Assembly: GCA_012961925.1 (NCBI GenBank)
Contig: DTYK01000192.1
Location: 1-19,882, forward strand
Direction of reading: 5' to 3'
DNA from: Candidatus Latescibacterota bacterium
GTDB lineage: Bacteria; Latescibacterota; MVCY01; DTYK01
Length of the DNA: 19,882 nucleotides
The notes beneath the pieces were generated by a model that was not told the DNA's origin, did not search any database, and worked only from the letters and a program-made list of their open reading frames with translations. Every line of letters begins with the position of its first letter. Positions within the stretch are counted from its first letter, which is position 1. Below, piece by piece: positions 7,412 to 15,028 of the stretch. A program made the translations under genes and the position numbers.

Positions 7412-8677
7412 ATGATGAACTCGTTGTTTGCCGGCGTATCCGGTCTGCGTAATCATCTGGTAAGGATGAACATCATAGGTAATAATATTGCCAACATCAA
7501 CACTGTGGGGTTTAAGGCCAGTCGTGTTACGTTCAAGGAGATGTTGGCACAGACGATGAGGGGGGCCAGCCGAAGGACCGGCGGCATGGGTGGGATGAAC
7601 CCCCTTCAGTATGGCCTGGGGATGTCCGTTAGCAGCATCGACACGATCATCTCTCAGGGGAACCTCGAGATGACCGGAGAGGTAACCGATCTGGCCATCA
7701 AGGGGGATGGTTTCTTCATTCTGAGTGACGGCGTGAATGAGTATTATACCAGAGCGGGGGTGTTTGCCTACGACGCAGGGGGCAACCTGGTGAACCGGGG
7801 CAATGGCTTTGTCCTTCAGGGTAAAATGGTTGATTCGACCACAGGAAAGGTTCCTCCAGACGCTGCTATTGGTGACATTCGGCTTCCTTTCGGACAGACA
7901 GCCCCTGCCAGGGCAACCACTGAGGTGGCGATAAGCGGCAACCTTGACGCCAGTGCCTCTGAGGACGACACCCATGAGGCGTCAATCACTGTCTACGACT
8001 CCCTTGGTGATAGACATACGTTGACGATAACGTTCAGAAAGACGGCCGTTCCCAACCAGTGGGCATGGAGCATATCCACTACTGGAGTGAAGTCCGGCAC
8101 AACGCCTGGTGGAGATACGGGCACCCTGACGTTCGGGGACGACGGTTCGATCTTAGAGTTTACGCCGAATGGGGGGACAGGTACCCCCTTCACCTTTGTC
8201 CCTGATAACGGTGCCAAAAAGTTGGACATCGTCTTCAACCTGGGCACCGGGTCTGATGGCATCACGCAGTATGCTGCTGCCATGACGGCAACGGCCAAAT
8301 GGCAGGATGGATACGGTATGGGTACGCTCAGCTCCATTTCCATTGACAGCTCCGGGATGATCAGTGGAGTCTTCACTAATGGGGTCACAAGAGACCTGGC
8401 ACAGATTGTGTTAGCTGACTTCAATAATCCTGCCGGCCTGTTAAAGGTGGGCGAGAACATGTACCAGGTCTCCTCTAACTCGGGGGATGCGATAAAAGGG
8501 GTAGCCGGGAGCACGATCAGCGGGACGATCTCCTCCGGATACCTTGAGAGGTCCAACGTTGACCTGGCTCGGGAGTTTATCGACATGATTGTGGCTCAAC
8601 GAGGTTTCCAGGCCAATGCGAGGACGATAACGACAACCGATGAGATGCTGGGGGAGCTGGTCAACCTGAAACGTTAA
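7412..8677 (+). CDS. flgE: Flagellar hook protein FlgE
   Basis: FlgE polymerises into the hook that joins rod to filament. The 421-aa product shows the conserved N-terminal rod/hook motif (SLFAGVSGLRNH, then IIGNNIANINTVGFK), the FlgE hinge region (NLEMTGEVTDLAIKGDGFFI), a variable outer domain rich in Gly, Thr and Ser, and the C-terminal motif (LERSNVDLAREFIDMIVAQR, then GFQANARTITTTDEML). Both ends form the coiled-coil inner tube. The length is typical of the short FlgE class. It contains no cysteine, so the cysteine-dependent lysinoalanine cross-link of spirochaete hooks cannot form. Start at ATG 7412; a second ATG codon follows at once. It is the last gene of the hook block and lies 60 bases before flbD. 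Confidence 0.97.
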   Translation: MMNSLFAGVSGLRNHLVRMNIIGNNIANINTVGFKASRVTFKEMLAQTMRGASRRTGGMGGMNPLQYGLGMSVSSIDTIISQGNLEMTGEVTDLAIKGDGFFILSDGVNEYYTRAGVFAYDAGGNLVNRGNGFVLQGKMVDSTTGKVPPDAAIGDIRLPFGQTAPARATTEVAISGNLDASASEDDTHEASITVYDSLGDRHTLTITFRKTAVPNQWAWSISTTGVKSGTTPGGDTGTLTFGDDGSILEFTPNGGTGTPFTFVPDNGAKKLDIVFNLGTGSDGITQYAAAMTATAKWQDGYGMGTLSSISIDSSGMISGVFTNGVTRDLAQIVLADFNNPAGLLKVGENMYQVSSNSGDAIKGVAGSTISGTISSGYLERSNVDLAREFIDMIVAQRGFQANARTITTTDEMLGELVNLKR

Positions 8678-8737
8678 CAACTGCTCCAGCTCAGCCCCTC
8701 CGATGGATGGCTACTCAATGAAGAGAGAGGCAGCAGG

Positions 8738-8953
8738 ATGGTAAGGGTTACGCGCCTGAACAGCAGTGAACTGGTGATCAACTCCGACTTAATAGAATTC
8801 ATAGAGGCGATTCCGGATACCATTATCAGCCTCAGCACAGGTAAGAAGATAATGGTCAGAGAGTCGGTGGAGGAGGTCATCTCAAAGGTTATAGAGTTTA
8901 AGCGCTTGATAGTCCATGTCGATTCTGGAGAGTCTCCCAGTGCGGAGGCCTGA
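8738..8953 (+). CDS. flbD: FlbD/SwrD family flagellar protein
   Basis: This is a 71-aa protein of the small FlbD family found between flgE and the motor genes in spirochaetes and Bacillota (SwrD in Bacillus, where it affects motor power). The family pattern is clear: VRVTRLNSSELVINSDLIEF, then PDTIISLSTGKKIMVRESVE, then VIEFKRLI. It has no membrane segment and should be cytoplasmic. This is not the Caulobacter sigma-54 activator also named FlbD, which is much larger. It lies 60 bases after flgE and 47 bases before motA. The ribosome binding site (GCAGG) is weak. A link to stator function is suggested by the adjacent motA and motB, but that is inference. Confidence 0.92.
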   Translation: MVRVTRLNSSELVINSDLIEFIEAIPDTIISLSTGKKIMVRESVEEVISKVIEFKRLIVHVDSGESPSAEA

Positions 8954-9000
8954 ATGAATATAATGGTTTGTGGTAATTTAACAGGAAAAAAGGCCATCCA

Positions 9001-9810
9001 GTGGACATCACAACTGTCATCGGCATATTCTCAGGAGGTGCACTTGTCTTTGTCGCCATCTTTCTGGGTGGCGGTGTGGGGGTCTTTCTCAACCTCCGGT
9101 CTGTTATGATCACGCTGGGGGGGACGGTGGCAGCGACCCTTATCAATTATCGTCTTCCAGATGTGATCGGCCTGTTCACCGTGGTCAAGAAGGCCTTTTT
9201 CCACAGCTCATCATCGCCTCCGGAGATGATCAGGATCCTGGTCAGGTTCGCAGAGAAGGCCAGGCGGGAGGGAATCCTCTCCCTCGAAGGTGAGGTGGAG
9301 AAGGTGGGTGACAATTTCCTGAAAAACGGGATACAACTGGCTGTGGATGGCACAGAACCGGCACTGATAAGGGACATCCTGAGCACGGAGATAGCTTTCC
9401 TGGAAGAGAGACATAAATTGGGACAGAATATATTTCGATCCATGGGAATCTATGCCCCTGCCTTCGGGATGAGTGGAACGCTCATAGGCCTCATACAGAT
9501 GTTGAGGACCTTGGATGATCCTTCCTCCATCGGTCCCGGGATGGCAGTAGCCCTTATTACCACCTTTTATGGTGTCCTCCTCTCCAACCTGTTATTCCTG
9601 CCCCTGGCCGGGAAACTGAAGACGCGCTCGGAGGAGGAGATCTTGATAAAGCAATTGATAATCGAAGGAATAGTTTCAATCCAATCGGGCGATAACCCGA
9701 GAATGGTTGAGGATAGATTGAAAGTATTCCTGGCACCGAAGCTGAGAAAAGGAACGTTCAGAAGGTTATACGGAGGGGTAGAGGATGAAAGAGAAGAGAG
9801 GCAACGATAA
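9001..9810 (+). CDS. motA: Flagellar motor stator protein MotA
   Basis: MotA is the pentameric ion-channel and force-generating subunit of the stator. The 269-aa product fits the MotA/PomA branch of about 250-270 aa. It has four membrane segments (near residues 5-25, 32-52, about 149-170 and 182-203). Key residues are present: the cytoplasmic ARREGILSLE with R88/R89 and E96, which meets FliG, and the two conserved prolines P153 (YAPAFGMSGTLIG) and P201 (LLFLPLAGKLK). The start is GTG 9001, giving MDITTVIGI as expected; an AGGAAAAAAGG tract precedes it. The coupling ion (proton or sodium) cannot be decided from this sequence. motB starts 26 bases before its end, so the pair is translationally coupled. 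Confidence 0.96.
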   Translation: MDITTVIGIFSGGALVFVAIFLGGGVGVFLNLRSVMITLGGTVAATLINYRLPDVIGLFTVVKKAFFHSSSSPPEMIRILVRFAEKARREGILSLEGEVEKVGDNFLKNGIQLAVDGTEPALIRDILSTEIAFLEERHKLGQNIFRSMGIYAPAFGMSGTLIGLIQMLRTLDDPSSIGPGMAVALITTFYGVLLSNLLFLPLAGKLKTRSEEEILIKQLIIEGIVSIQSGDNPRMVEDRLKVFLAPKLRKGTFRRLYGGVEDEREERQR

Positions 9811-10525
9811 AGGCACTGATGACTCATCTGGATGGACGACGACCTATGGTGATTTGATGACGCTGCTTTTGACCTTCTTTGTGCTGTTGTTTTCCTTCTC
9901 CGTTATCGAACTTACAAAATTTAGAAAGGCGATGGGATCGTTAAAGGGGGCCCTGGGTGTCTTGAAGGCTGAGGAGTCAATGATAAAGATCGGGGAGACT
10001 CCATATCCCAGGATGAGCAGCGAAGAGGCTATGGAGATGAGGAAATCGGTCCTTGACCTAAAGAAGTATGTGCGTCTGGAAGATTACGACAAGGCCATCT
10101 ACATTGAGGAGACGGGCAAGGAACTGATCATCAACATAAGTAACCCCATCATGTTTGACCTTGGCAGAGCAGATCTGAAGCCAGAGATTCGCCCTCTCCT
10201 TGACAAAATAGCCGCGGTGATTGAGTACTCTAAGAGTAACGTAAAGATTGAGGGACATACCGACGACCTCCCCATAAGGACATCCCGCTTCCCATCGAAC
10301 TGGGAGCTGTCGACGGCCAGGGCAGTGAATGTACTCAGGTATTTCGTCGATAAGGCCCGAATAGACCCAAAAAGGCTGTCAGCGGTCGGTTACGGTCAGT
10401 ATCACCCTCTTTTCCCTAATGATAGTGAAGAACATAGGGCCCGAAATCGACGGGCAGTTATTCGCATCGAATATACCGATACGGAAAGACGCATGCCCCA
10501 TCCAACGGGGCGAACCCAGAGATAG
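9785..10525 (+). CDS. motB: Flagellar motor stator protein MotB (OmpA-like C-terminus)
   Basis: MotB is the peptidoglycan-anchored stator subunit. The 246-aa product has a short charged cytoplasmic N-terminus, one membrane helix with the ion-binding aspartate D23 (WTTTYGDLMTLLLTFFVLLF), a linker of about 70 residues (47-115) that would hold the plug, and a C-terminal OmpA/MotB peptidoglycan-binding domain (IEGHTDDLPI, SNWELSTARA, then RLSAVGYGQYHP and RARNRRAVIRIE). The ATG at 9785 overlaps the motA end by 26 bases and is preceded by GGAGGGGTAGAGG, a strong ribosome binding site. All hallmark residues appear intact, so the stator should be functional. Confidence 0.96.
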   Translation: MKEKRGNDKGTDDSSGWTTTYGDLMTLLLTFFVLLFSFSVIELTKFRKAMGSLKGALGVLKAEESMIKIGETPYPRMSSEEAMEMRKSVLDLKKYVRLEDYDKAIYIEETGKELIINISNPIMFDLGRADLKPEIRPLLDKIAAVIEYSKSNVKIEGHTDDLPIRTSRFPSNWELSTARAVNVLRYFVDKARIDPKRLSAVGYGQYHPLFPNDSEEHRARNRRAVIRIEYTDTERRMPHPTGRTQR

Positions 10526-10549
10526 GTGGCAATAGATGAGGAGTGAGCG

Positions 10550-11080
10550 ATGATGAAGAACGAAGAAAAAGCCCGAGGGGGGTATGGAGATATGAATGAA
10601 GACCCGGAGATGGAAGAAGAGGTGACCGATAGGGGAAAAAGATCGTATATAAGGAGGTATCTGCCGTTCGTCCTCCCTGTATTATTGGTCCAGGCCGTTG
10701 CAGCCTACCTGCTCGTTACAAAGGTAATAGCCCCCAGGGTACAGCATGCTCAGAGGGACGGGGGTGGAATCGAAGAGATGGGTGAGGTCTATATCGTTAA
10801 GGATGTCATAACCAATCCAGCCGAAACGGCAGGAACGAGGTTTCTTAACGTAACCGTTGGGTTAGAGGTGCGGGATAAGAAGGCATTGAACGAGCTGAAA
10901 CGGAGGGGACCTCAGGTGAGGGATATCCTTATAGATATCCTCTCCAGCAGGACTATCGCGCAGTTGAGCGGGACCGACAACAGGAGGTCCCTACGGGAGG
11001 AGATCCTGGCCAGGATGAACGGGATCTTAGGAGGAGAGAGATTGGTAAACGTCTACTTCGTTGACTTCGTCTTGCAATGA
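10550..11080 (+). CDS. fliL: Flagellar basal body-associated protein FliL
   Basis: FliL is a single-pass inner membrane protein that surrounds the stator and supports its function, with its C-terminal domain in the periplasm. The 176-aa product has an acidic, charged cytoplasmic N-terminus of about 38 residues, a membrane segment (about 40-61: LPFVLPVLLVQAVAAYLLV) and a periplasmic FliL domain (YIVKDVITNPAETAGTRFLN, LEVRDKKALNELK, then SLREEILARMNGIL and YFVDFVLQ at the end). The start is the first of two adjacent ATG codons; GAGGAGTGA lies just upstream. Its place after motAB and before fliM fits the family. Confidence 0.94.
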   Translation: MMKNEEKARGGYGDMNEDPEMEEEVTDRGKRSYIRRYLPFVLPVLLVQAVAAYLLVTKVIAPRVQHAQRDGGGIEEMGEVYIVKDVITNPAETAGTRFLNVTVGLEVRDKKALNELKRRGPQVRDILIDILSSRTIAQLSGTDNRRSLREEILARMNGILGGERLVNVYFVDFVLQ

Positions 11081-11084
11081 AACT

Positions 11085-11092
11085 GAGGAGGT
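11085..11092 (+). promoter_or_regulatory. Ribosome binding site for the TTG start of fliM
   Basis: GAGGAGGT ends 5 bases before TTG 11098. No in-frame ATG exists close by, and this site together with the conserved N-terminal motif decides the non-ATG start. Confidence 0.75.
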
Positions 11093-11097
11093 AACCC

Positions 11098-12108
11098 TTG
11101 CCTAAGGTGCTCACGCAGCAAGAGATAGATGCCCTGTTTTCGGTGATCACTTCAGGAGAACTGGTGGCTGCTAGGGGGACAGAAAAGGGCACAAAGCGGA
11201 CGATTCGGATATATGATTGGCGTCATCCCGATCGGGTCTCGAAGGAGCAGCTCCACGTTCTGGAAAACCTGCACGGTAACTTCGCAAGACATCTGGGTTC
11301 CACACTTTCCACCCTCCAAAGGAACATAACAGAGGTGAAGTTTGTGTCCGTTGCACAGTTGACATACTCAGAGTTCATAAGCTCACTGCCGGATCCCAGT
11401 TGTTCGTTGGTGTTCAGCCTTAAGTCGCTGGAGGGTTTGGGTGTCATCGACTTCAGCCTCTCCATAGTCTTCTCCCTTGTAGACAGGCTCTTCGGCGGCA
11501 AGGGTGAGGTCTTTAACTTAGAGAGGGAACTCACAACTATAGAGAAAAACGTGATGTTCAAGGTGGGCACCCGGGTTCTCGATGACCTCCAGAAGACCTG
11601 GTCCCAACTGACATCCCTGAAAATGAAGCTGGAGCGGGTTGAGACAAATCCCCGCTTCATTCAGGCCGTCTCGCCCAATGAGATGGTAATATTGTTCTCT
11701 TTTGAGGCAAAATCAGAACAGGCCTCCGGATTCCTCAATCTCTGTTATCCATATATGACCCTGGAGCCGATAGTTGTAACCCTGAAACGGCAGCGCTGGC
11801 TTAGGTCCCTGAAAGACCAGGATCAGAAGACAGATCTAAAGCATAGAGAAAAACTCCTGAGAGAAGTATACGTCACTCTAAAGGTCAGGTCAGGAGAGAC
11901 CGATGTCACCATGCGTGACTTAGTAGACCTCGAAGTTGGAGATGTTCTGCGTCTCGACACTAAGGCCGGCAGCGATGTTGTGGTCTATGTGGAAGAGACG
12001 CCAAAATTCCTGGCCAGACCTGGGGTGTCTGGCAAGAACAGGGCCGTTCAAATAGTTTCACCCATCGAGGAGGGAGGTGAGGATGAAAATGGTAACGGCA
12101 CGGACTGA
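11098..12108 (+). CDS. fliM: Flagellar motor switch protein FliM
   Basis: FliM is the middle C-ring protein that binds phosphorylated CheY and passes the signal to FliG. The 336-aa product begins with the CheY-binding peptide LTQQEIDALF (residues 5-14), so chemotactic switching is likely although no che genes lie in the window. The middle CheC-like domain holds DRLFGGKGE with the GGxG motif (133-136) that contacts FliG, and the C-terminal SpoA domain (about 265-315: EVYVTLKVRSGETDVTMRDL) pairs with FliN. The start is TTG 11098 with GAGGAGGT upstream. It overlaps fliN by 26 bases; the fliN ribosome binding site lies inside its last codons. Confidence 0.97.
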   Translation: MPKVLTQQEIDALFSVITSGELVAARGTEKGTKRTIRIYDWRHPDRVSKEQLHVLENLHGNFARHLGSTLSTLQRNITEVKFVSVAQLTYSEFISSLPDPSCSLVFSLKSLEGLGVIDFSLSIVFSLVDRLFGGKGEVFNLERELTTIEKNVMFKVGTRVLDDLQKTWSQLTSLKMKLERVETNPRFIQAVSPNEMVILFSFEAKSEQASGFLNLCYPYMTLEPIVVTLKRQRWLRSLKDQDQKTDLKHREKLLREVYVTLKVRSGETDVTMRDLVDLEVGDVLRLDTKAGSDVVVYVEETPKFLARPGVSGKNRAVQIVSPIEEGGEDENGNGTD

Positions 12109-12532
12109 GGGGAAGACGCAAAAGCTCGCCAAAGGGGACGAAGGCAAAAGAATTAAAGAGAGTTATGAGAAAGAGGCGGCCTCTGCGGACGGAGGGGGAG
12201 GTGAGGGGGAGAAGGCAGCGGTGAGGAGGGCAAAGTTCCAGGAACTGAGCGATATTTCATTTAAACAGGAGAAGATAGGAAATATCAACATGTTGCTTGA
12301 TGTTAGCCTCCCTGTTGCCATAGAACTGGGAAGGACTACAATGCGGATCAAGGACGTCCTGAACCTGGTTAAGGGGGCGGTCATTGAACTGGATAAACCT
12401 GCAGGCGAACCGGTTGACCTCGTCGTCAACAGTAAGGTGGTTGCGAAGGGCGAGGTGGTGGTCGTGGATGAGAACTTTGGACTCAGGATCACGGAGCTTA
12501 TGTTGCCTGCCGACCAGACTAATAATCTTTAA
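12083..12532 (+). CDS. fliN: Flagellar motor switch protein FliN
   Basis: FliN forms the base of the C ring and docks FliH-FliI. The 149-aa product has a highly charged Lys/Glu/Gly-rich N-terminal region of about 65 residues without similarity I recognise, then one SpoA domain: NINMLLDVSLPVAIELGRTT, VLNLVKGAVIELDKPAGEPV and NFGLRITEL. It is a plain FliN, not the FliY form with CheC-like phosphatase repeats found in Bacillota and some spirochaetes. The start is ATG 12083, 5 bases after GGGAGG (12072-12077); GTG 12077 and ATG 12089 are alternatives in the same frame. The gene starts inside fliM and ends 9 bases before fliO. Confidence 0.95.
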   Translation: MKMVTARTEGKTQKLAKGDEGKRIKESYEKEAASADGGGGEGEKAAVRRAKFQELSDISFKQEKIGNINMLLDVSLPVAIELGRTTMRIKDVLNLVKGAVIELDKPAGEPVDLVVNSKVVAKGEVVVVDENFGLRITELMLPADQTNNL

Positions 12533-12541
12533 TATGAGACG

Positions 12542-13033
12542 ATGGCGATGCAGTTGCTACGAGTTGTTATAGCTTCGGCCGTTGTTCCTCTTCTGGCTCT
12601 AAGTGCTTGGGGAGAAGAGATCCACCAGCAGCAGCCCTTTCCGGGGCTCTTCAGTCTGCTTTCCCGTTTTGCACTCTCCCTCATACTGATCATCGTCCTT
12701 ATCTGGGGGACGGTCTATCTTCTTAGGAGGGCATCGAATCCCGGAAAGACCGGGAAGAGTGTGATGATAAAGGTGATGGCGAGGACATTTATTGCGCCAA
12801 AGAAGGGGATATATCTGGTCAGGGTGGCGGGAAAGGTGATTGCTCTGGGGATCACCGATTCCCAGATTACGAAGTTAGCGGAATTTTCACCTGAGGAGGT
12901 CTTTGAGTTCCCCACAAATCCGAATCAGAGCGGCCTTGAAGGGCACACCTTTCTGAGGCAACTTAAGAGCAAGCTGAACTTATGGGGCGAGAAGTGGAGG
13001 AATAATACCGGTAAGGATCGACAGTTGAGATAA
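12542..13033 (+). CDS. fliO: Flagellar biosynthetic protein FliO (FliZ in spirochaetes)
   Basis: FliO is a small membrane protein that helps the FliP ring assemble during export-gate formation. The 163-aa product has an N-terminal hydrophobic stretch ending in ALSAWGEE (likely signal peptide), a membrane segment (about residues 38-60: FALSLILIIVLIWGTVYLL) and a cytoplasmic beta-rich FliO domain (IKVMARTFIAPKKGIYLVRV, then ALGITDSQITKLAEF). Position just before fliP is diagnostic. The ATG at 12542 has only a weak site (GAG) upstream; an ATG two codons later is equally possible. Family similarity is low in general, so the call rests on domain pattern and neighbourhood. Confidence 0.9.
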   Translation: MAMQLLRVVIASAVVPLLALSAWGEEIHQQQPFPGLFSLLSRFALSLILIIVLIWGTVYLLRRASNPGKTGKSVMIKVMARTFIAPKKGIYLVRVAGKVIALGITDSQITKLAEFSPEEVFEFPTNPNQSGLEGHTFLRQLKSKLNLWGEKWRNNTGKDRQLR

Positions 13034-13045
13034 GAGAGGTTTGAG

Positions 13046-13810
13046 ATGAGAATTCATCCTTCATCGATGGTTCGTTATCCTTTACTATCCCTGTGTGCAG
13101 CGCTTTCCCTCCTGTTTCAGATCGGCAGTGCTTATGCGTTTACCGAACTGAGCTTAAAGGTGGGTGAATCAGCAGGCCCCGGTGATGTTGCAGTTACCCT
13201 GCAGATAGTGCTACTTTTGACCATCCTTGCCCTGGCGCCCGCTCTTCTCATAATGGTGACCAGTTTCACCAGAATAGTCGTGGTCTTCTCATTCTTGCGT
13301 AATGCGATAGGGACACACCAGATGCCACCAAACCAGCTTTTAATAGGCCTTTCTCTATTTCTAACGGTCTTTGTCATGATGCCTGTGTGGCATAGGGTTA
13401 ATGATCAGGCCTTGCAGCCCTATTTCAGGGGAGAGATCAGTCAAAAGCTGGCGGTGGAAAAAGGATTGGCACCGATAAGGGAGTTTATGCTGAGGCAGAC
13501 CAGAGAGAAGGATCTGGGGCTGTTCGTACGGATGGCAAAGATGCCGCAGCCGGCGACACCGGACCAGGTACCAACTCACATCCTGATACCGGCATTTGTG
13601 ATAAGCGAGCTTAAAACAGCCTTTCAGATCAGTTTTGTGCTTTTTATCCCCTTTCTGGTCATCGATATGGTCGTGGCGAGCACGCTTATGTCAATGGGGA
13701 TGCTATTGCTGCCTCCGATTATGATCTCGCTTCCTTTTAAGATATTGCTGTTCGTCTTAGTGGACGGATGGTATCTGATCGTCCAGTCATTGGTGCAGAG
13801 CTTTAAGTAG
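13046..13810 (+). CDS. fliP: Flagellar type III export gate protein FliP
   Basis: FliP is the main subunit of the FliP5-Q4-R1 export channel. The 254-aa product has an N-terminal signal peptide (cleavage likely after SAYA, about residue 31), four membrane segments and a central periplasmic loop. Family signatures are clear: [60 protein letters not shown] and the C-terminal [23 protein letters not shown] 13046 is preceded by GAGAGG. Unlike most junctions here, the gap after it to fliQ is 140 bases and looks structured. Confidence 0.98.
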   Translation: MRIHPSSMVRYPLLSLCAALSLLFQIGSAYAFTELSLKVGESAGPGDVAVTLQIVLLLTILALAPALLIMVTSFTRIVVVFSFLRNAIGTHQMPPNQLLIGLSLFLTVFVMMPVWHRVNDQALQPYFRGEISQKLAVEKGLAPIREFMLRQTREKDLGLFVRMAKMPQPATPDQVPTHILIPAFVISELKTAFQISFVLFIPFLVIDMVVASTLMSMGMLLLPPIMISLPFKILLFVLVDGWYLIVQSLVQSFK

Positions 13811-13950
13811 GTCTAGGAAGTTTCGCCTCAAACCGATGAGGCTCCGCTTCGCATTGCACGCCTTCAAAAACTTGACATAGATTTCAAGATCTCGTGTTAT
13901 GAAGCGAGGATAGATCCCTGGCCGGATTTAGTTGAGGTTTGACCCAAGCA
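13811..13950. other. Structured fliP-fliQ intergenic region
   Basis: This is the longest non-coding stretch in the window. It contains a hairpin-capable repeat (GCCTCA 13825-13830 and TGAGGC 13837-13842, 6-base loop), a second small one (CTTGA 13871-13875 and TCAAG 13884-13888), a longer-range pair (CGCTTC 13845-13850 with GAAGCG 13901-13906), and outer CCTCAA 13826-13831 with TTGAGG 13932-13937. A promoter-like pair lies at 13872-13900. No run of T follows any stem, so none looks like an intrinsic terminator. The minus strand is open over 13790-13927 but has no ATG. It could be regulatory or the remains of a dispersed repeat. Confidence 0.5.
13872..13900 (+). promoter_or_regulatory. Sigma-70-like promoter candidate ahead of fliQ
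   Basis: A perfect -35 box TTGACA (13872-13877) is followed by a 17-base spacer and TGTTAT (13895-13900), which matches the TATAAT consensus at 4 of 6 positions. It lies about 50 bases before the fliQ start, so it could give fliQ-fliR-flhB-flhA-flhF-flhG a secondary transcript. This rests on sequence match only. Confidence 0.5.
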
Positions 13951-14220
13951 ATGACAGCGCAATACATAATACACTTGGGGCGTGAGGCGATCACCCTTGC
14001 CTTGCTCATATCAGCCCCTATGCTGGCCTTCGGGTTGGCCATCGGGCTTGCAGTGGCGATCCTTCAGGCCGTCACTCAGGTACAGGAGATGACCCTCACC
14101 TTTATTCCGAAGATCCTGGCCGTGGTGCTGGCGCTGGTCCTTTTTATGCCCTGGATGTTGAGGATCCTCGTGGATTTCACGACGGACCTGTTGACCAACT
14201 TACAGAACCTTGGCCCATGA
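13951..14220 (+). CDS. fliQ: Flagellar type III export gate protein FliQ
   Basis: FliQ is the small two-helix hairpin subunit wrapped around FliP-FliR in the export channel. The 89-aa product (standard length) has two membrane segments (about 13-40 and 50-75) and the signatures ILQAVTQVQEMTLTFIPKIL and LFMPWMLRILVDFT. The start is ATG 13951, giving the usual family length; a TTG at 13939 would add four residues but has its GAGG only one base away. GAGG at 13934-13937 is 13 bases from the ATG, a poor spacing, so translation may be weak. The gene ends 22 bases before the chosen fliR start. Confidence 0.95.
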   Translation: MTAQYIIHLGREAITLALLISAPMLAFGLAIGLAVAILQAVTQVQEMTLTFIPKILAVVLALVLFMPWMLRILVDFTTDLLTNLQNLGP

Positions 14221-14242
14221 AGTGGGCAGACGTCTATATAAT

Positions 14243-15025
14243 ATGGACCCCTTTGACTATACACTCGGTCAGCTTCAGATCTACCTGATGGTAGTTCTAC
14301 GAACCGCCGGTATCCTGTTTGTAGCCCCGGTCTTTGGAGCGAAGAGAATTCCAGTTCAACTGAAGATCTGGCTTTCACTCCTGATAGCGCTGGCGGTCAC
14401 TCCGACGGTGGCCCATAACATGGTCATCCTGCCGGCCCATCTTCTGGCGTACACAGTTCTCCTGATAGAAGAGGTGCTGTGGGGGATCCTCATCGGCTTT
14501 GCATGTCTTCTCCTATTCATGGGAGTACAGTTCTCCGGACAGATCGTTGGTCTTCAGATGGGGTTTGGGATAGTCAACGTCATTGATCCTCAGTCGTCGG
14601 CCCAGGTTTCGATTATAGGGCAGTTTCAGTATCTGTTGGCCATTTTGATCTTTCTTGCCATAGATGGCCACCACTTTCTTTTAGGTGCGCTTGCTTCAAG
14701 TTTTGATCTTCTTCCGCCTGGCGGACTCCATTTTTCGGGCCGGATCGGAGAGAAATTGATCAGAATGGCGACAGGGATTTTCCTTTTGGCTATCAAGATC
14801 GGAGCACCGGTGATGGTGGCCCTTTTCCTCACATCCGTTGCCTTTGGGATTCTTGCGAGGAGCGTTCCACAGATGAACGTGTTCATCATCGGGTTTCCGC
14901 TCAAAATAGGAGTGGGGCTGGTGATGCTGGCCGGTTCGATTCCTATCTTCTTCTATGTCTTAGAGAAGTTGATCAGGTCGATGGAAGGTGAGATCTCCCA
15001 GTTGATCGCCCTTTTTGCCGCATAG
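14243..15025 (+). CDS. fliR: Flagellar type III export gate protein FliR
   Basis: FliR is the single-copy subunit that completes the FliP-Q-R channel. The 260-aa product has family length and several strongly hydrophobic segments, with the signatures VVLRTAGILFVAPVFGAKRI, PVQLKIWLSLLIALAVTP and GEIVGLQMG-like GQIVGLQMGFGIVNVIDPQS. The start at ATG 14243 gives the expected short N-terminus (MDPFDYTLGQLQIYL). It has no clear ribosome binding site; earlier in-frame starts (TTG 14210, overlapping fliQ, and GTG 14222) are possible, and the true start is unsure. The gene ends 3 bases before flhB. Confidence 0.95.
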   Translation: MDPFDYTLGQLQIYLMVVLRTAGILFVAPVFGAKRIPVQLKIWLSLLIALAVTPTVAHNMVILPAHLLAYTVLLIEEVLWGILIGFACLLLFMGVQFSGQIVGLQMGFGIVNVIDPQSSAQVSIIGQFQYLLAILIFLAIDGHHFLLGALASSFDLLPPGGLHFSGRIGEKLIRMATGIFLLAIKIGAPVMVALFLTSVAFGILARSVPQMNVFIIGFPLKIGVGLVMLAGSIPIFFYVLEKLIRSMEGEISQLIALFAA

Positions 15026-15028
15026 CAG

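Noticed and set aside
8678..9000. Possible promoter or sigma-54 site around flbD and before motA.
   Set aside because: The gaps are 60 and 47 bases and no -24/-12 GG-GC pair or good -35/-10 pair was seen.
13825..13842. Hairpin after the fliP stop as an intrinsic terminator.
   Set aside because: The stem is only 6 base pairs and no run of T follows, so termination is not supported.
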